A DNA stretch of 19,405 nt from Larix sibirica (lineage: Eukaryota > Streptophyta > Pinopsida > Pinales > Pinaceae), in the NCBI GenBank assembly GCA_004151065.3, contig NWUY0300029233.1, forward strand, positions 1-19,405. The letters run 5' to 3'. The first letter of the stretch is position 1; every line of letters starts with the position of its first letter. The position numbers and the translations under genes are program-made. The notes under the pieces were generated by a model. It was not told the DNA's origin. It searched no databases and worked only from the letters and a program-made list of their open reading frames with translations. Positions 18,091 through 19,405 of this stretch are shown here, in pieces.

Positions 18091-19405
18091 GAGACCCAGA
18101 TATCTTTTCTTCCCACCTTCACCGGATGCTTCCTTCTGACTCCTAGGCTTCATCACTCAATTTTGCATTTGTCAAATATGAGTGCCTCTCACTCGCCATT
18201 TGGGAAGCAACCCTCCAATCCTATCCCAACATCACCCAGTCCACTCCCCATCCCCCCAAAATTGGTTCATGCCCCATGAATCGATGGTATGATATAAAGT
18301 TTAAACAATAAAGCTCTACATAGTCAACTTTGATACCTTTTCCCATGACTGCAGTTCTTACCCCAGCTTGGAAACCTCTTACCATTGCCTCCTTTGCCAC
18401 AAAAAATGCGTCTTCATCTCAACGACATGACTTGCAGGCTTCCCTTATCCATTCCCCCCAAAACATTTTGCGCACCGTCTTCCCCCACTACTCCCCCTGC
18501 CACCGAATCTTGATCCAGTTTCCATGTTCACCTACACCTCCGCTCTTTATGATGTTCCTGGGCATCCTTCGATTCTTGTTACTGATCCTACACCCTCTTG
18601 CCACTTATTTTCCCACTGAGATATCCGAGAAGCAGTTTGGGAGATGAGCACCAACAAAGCAATGGATGAGGAAGATTTTTAGTCAAAATTCTTCAAGCAT
18701 TGTCGTCATGCCCTGGATAGCTTCCTAGTCGATCTATATAACCGTGTCGTCTTTACAGGTTTTCCACCCACTTGGTCGCATCACATTATTCACCCGATCC
18801 ATAAATCAGGTCTCAGCGTAGTTCCAAATAACCACAGAAACATCATGGTAGACCACACATTTTCCAAACTCTAAGCGACAACCCTACACATGAGGCTTTC
18901 TCGAGAGCTTGAGAGGCTACTCCTTAGAGCTAAGGGGCAGGCAGGGTTCCAACTTGCACATCAAACCATTGATCACATCCTCACACTCTGAGCTATCATT
19001 GAGGAGGTGTGACATCACTTGTTGAAATTCTATTGCTGCTTTGTAGACTTTTAGAAAGCGTTCAACTCTGTTCCATGTGAGGCCTTATTCTAGAGGCTCA
19101 GAAGCATAGGCATCTCCGAGACACTCTTGATCATCATCATGCGCCTACATTGATAAGTTGGAGTACTTTCTGCATCGTCATATCTAGGATGGCAATGGGC
19201 ACCATCTCCATTAGGTCTTGATATCCATCCTACTCTTCGCAAATGATGTGGTCCTTTTGGCCTCATCCCCAGAGGGCCTGTAGAGACAGTTGGATGCTCC
19301 CACACTTTTTTGTGATCTTCGACAATTGATGGTCAACTTGGGTAAAACCAAGGTTATGATCTTCAATGGGTCGAAGAAGGTATTCCTGGACCACCATTTC
19401 TTTTT
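18091..19405 (+). pseudogene. LINE ORF2 RT domain relic, runs off window
   Basis: Continues the endonuclease relic. A linker (FAFVKYECLSLAIWEATL near 18160-18215) leads to MNRWYD, then a frame encoding part of the pre-RT region. RT proper begins near 18620: MSTNKAMDEEDF, then TWSHHIIHPIHKSG (18770-18811), QAGFQLAHQTIDHILTL (18941-18990), motif A CCFVDF, stop, KAFNSVP (19034-19073), and ISETLLIIIMRL. Sequence then jumps to IDKLEYFLHRHI, so about 37 codons including motif B are missing at about 19150. Motif C reads LLFANDVVLLA (19230-19262; family FADD). QLMVNLGKTKVMIFNGSKK follows and the window ends within the domain. Stops and substitutions show it is dead. It is the fullest copy of this family here. 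Confidence 0.88.

Noticed and set aside
1-19405. CRISPR array, tRNA, rRNA or bacterial defence system
   Set aside because: No regularly spaced short repeats, no cloverleaf or rRNA-like blocks, and the content is plainly plant nuclear (intron-bearing exon, LTR and LINE relics).

Overview
This window looks like intergenic or intronic DNA of a large, repeat-rich seed-plant genome. A gymnosperm is my best guess, but it is an inference from the density of old retroelements and the long gene-free spacing; no marker settles it. About 90% of what can be read is broken retrotransposon: Ty1/copia gag, protease, reverse transcriptase (RT) and RNase H relics on the minus strand, LTRs, and at least five fragments of one LINE family lying in both orientations. 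I see no rRNA, tRNA, CRISPR array or bacterial-type operon.

Layout. 1-250: no gene. 261-782: an unassigned open frame (minus). 790-2080: LINE C-terminus plus 3' end (plus strand), inserted into a copia RT relic; the LINE 3' end and copia flank are tandemly duplicated (1818-2976). 3356-4566: copia gag and protease relic (minus). 4567-6824: no recognisable gene. 6825-7340: a well-formed LTR with a primer-binding site. 7341-7850: copia RT/RNase H tail. 7855-10140: 5'-truncated LINE (minus). 10145-10294 and 14438-14600: two halves of one LINE 3' end (plus), split by an LTR-bounded insert (10295-14437). That insert holds a complete-looking LTR, a DUF4283-type ORF1/gag relic with a duplicated leader, and one intact exon of a TOM1-like (TOL) gene at 12903-13181. 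14600-15655: three tandem copies of one LINE RT segment (minus). 15660-16960: copia RT (minus) with its YVDD region duplicated. About 17000-19405: the longest LINE copy (plus), endonuclease plus RT, cut by the window end.

How the parts relate. The only sequence that looks under coding selection is the TOL exon, which has no stops and canonical splice sites. The retroelements are dead: frameshifts, stops, and missing catalytic residues. The striking structural theme is repeated local tandem duplication (units of 24, 48, about 280, 350, 400-490 and 580 bp) inside unrelated relics. I did not find a convincing new biological system. The points most worth checking are the LTR-bounded insert carrying the TOL exon, the single N that falls exactly where LTR homology stops, and the recurrent tandem duplications.
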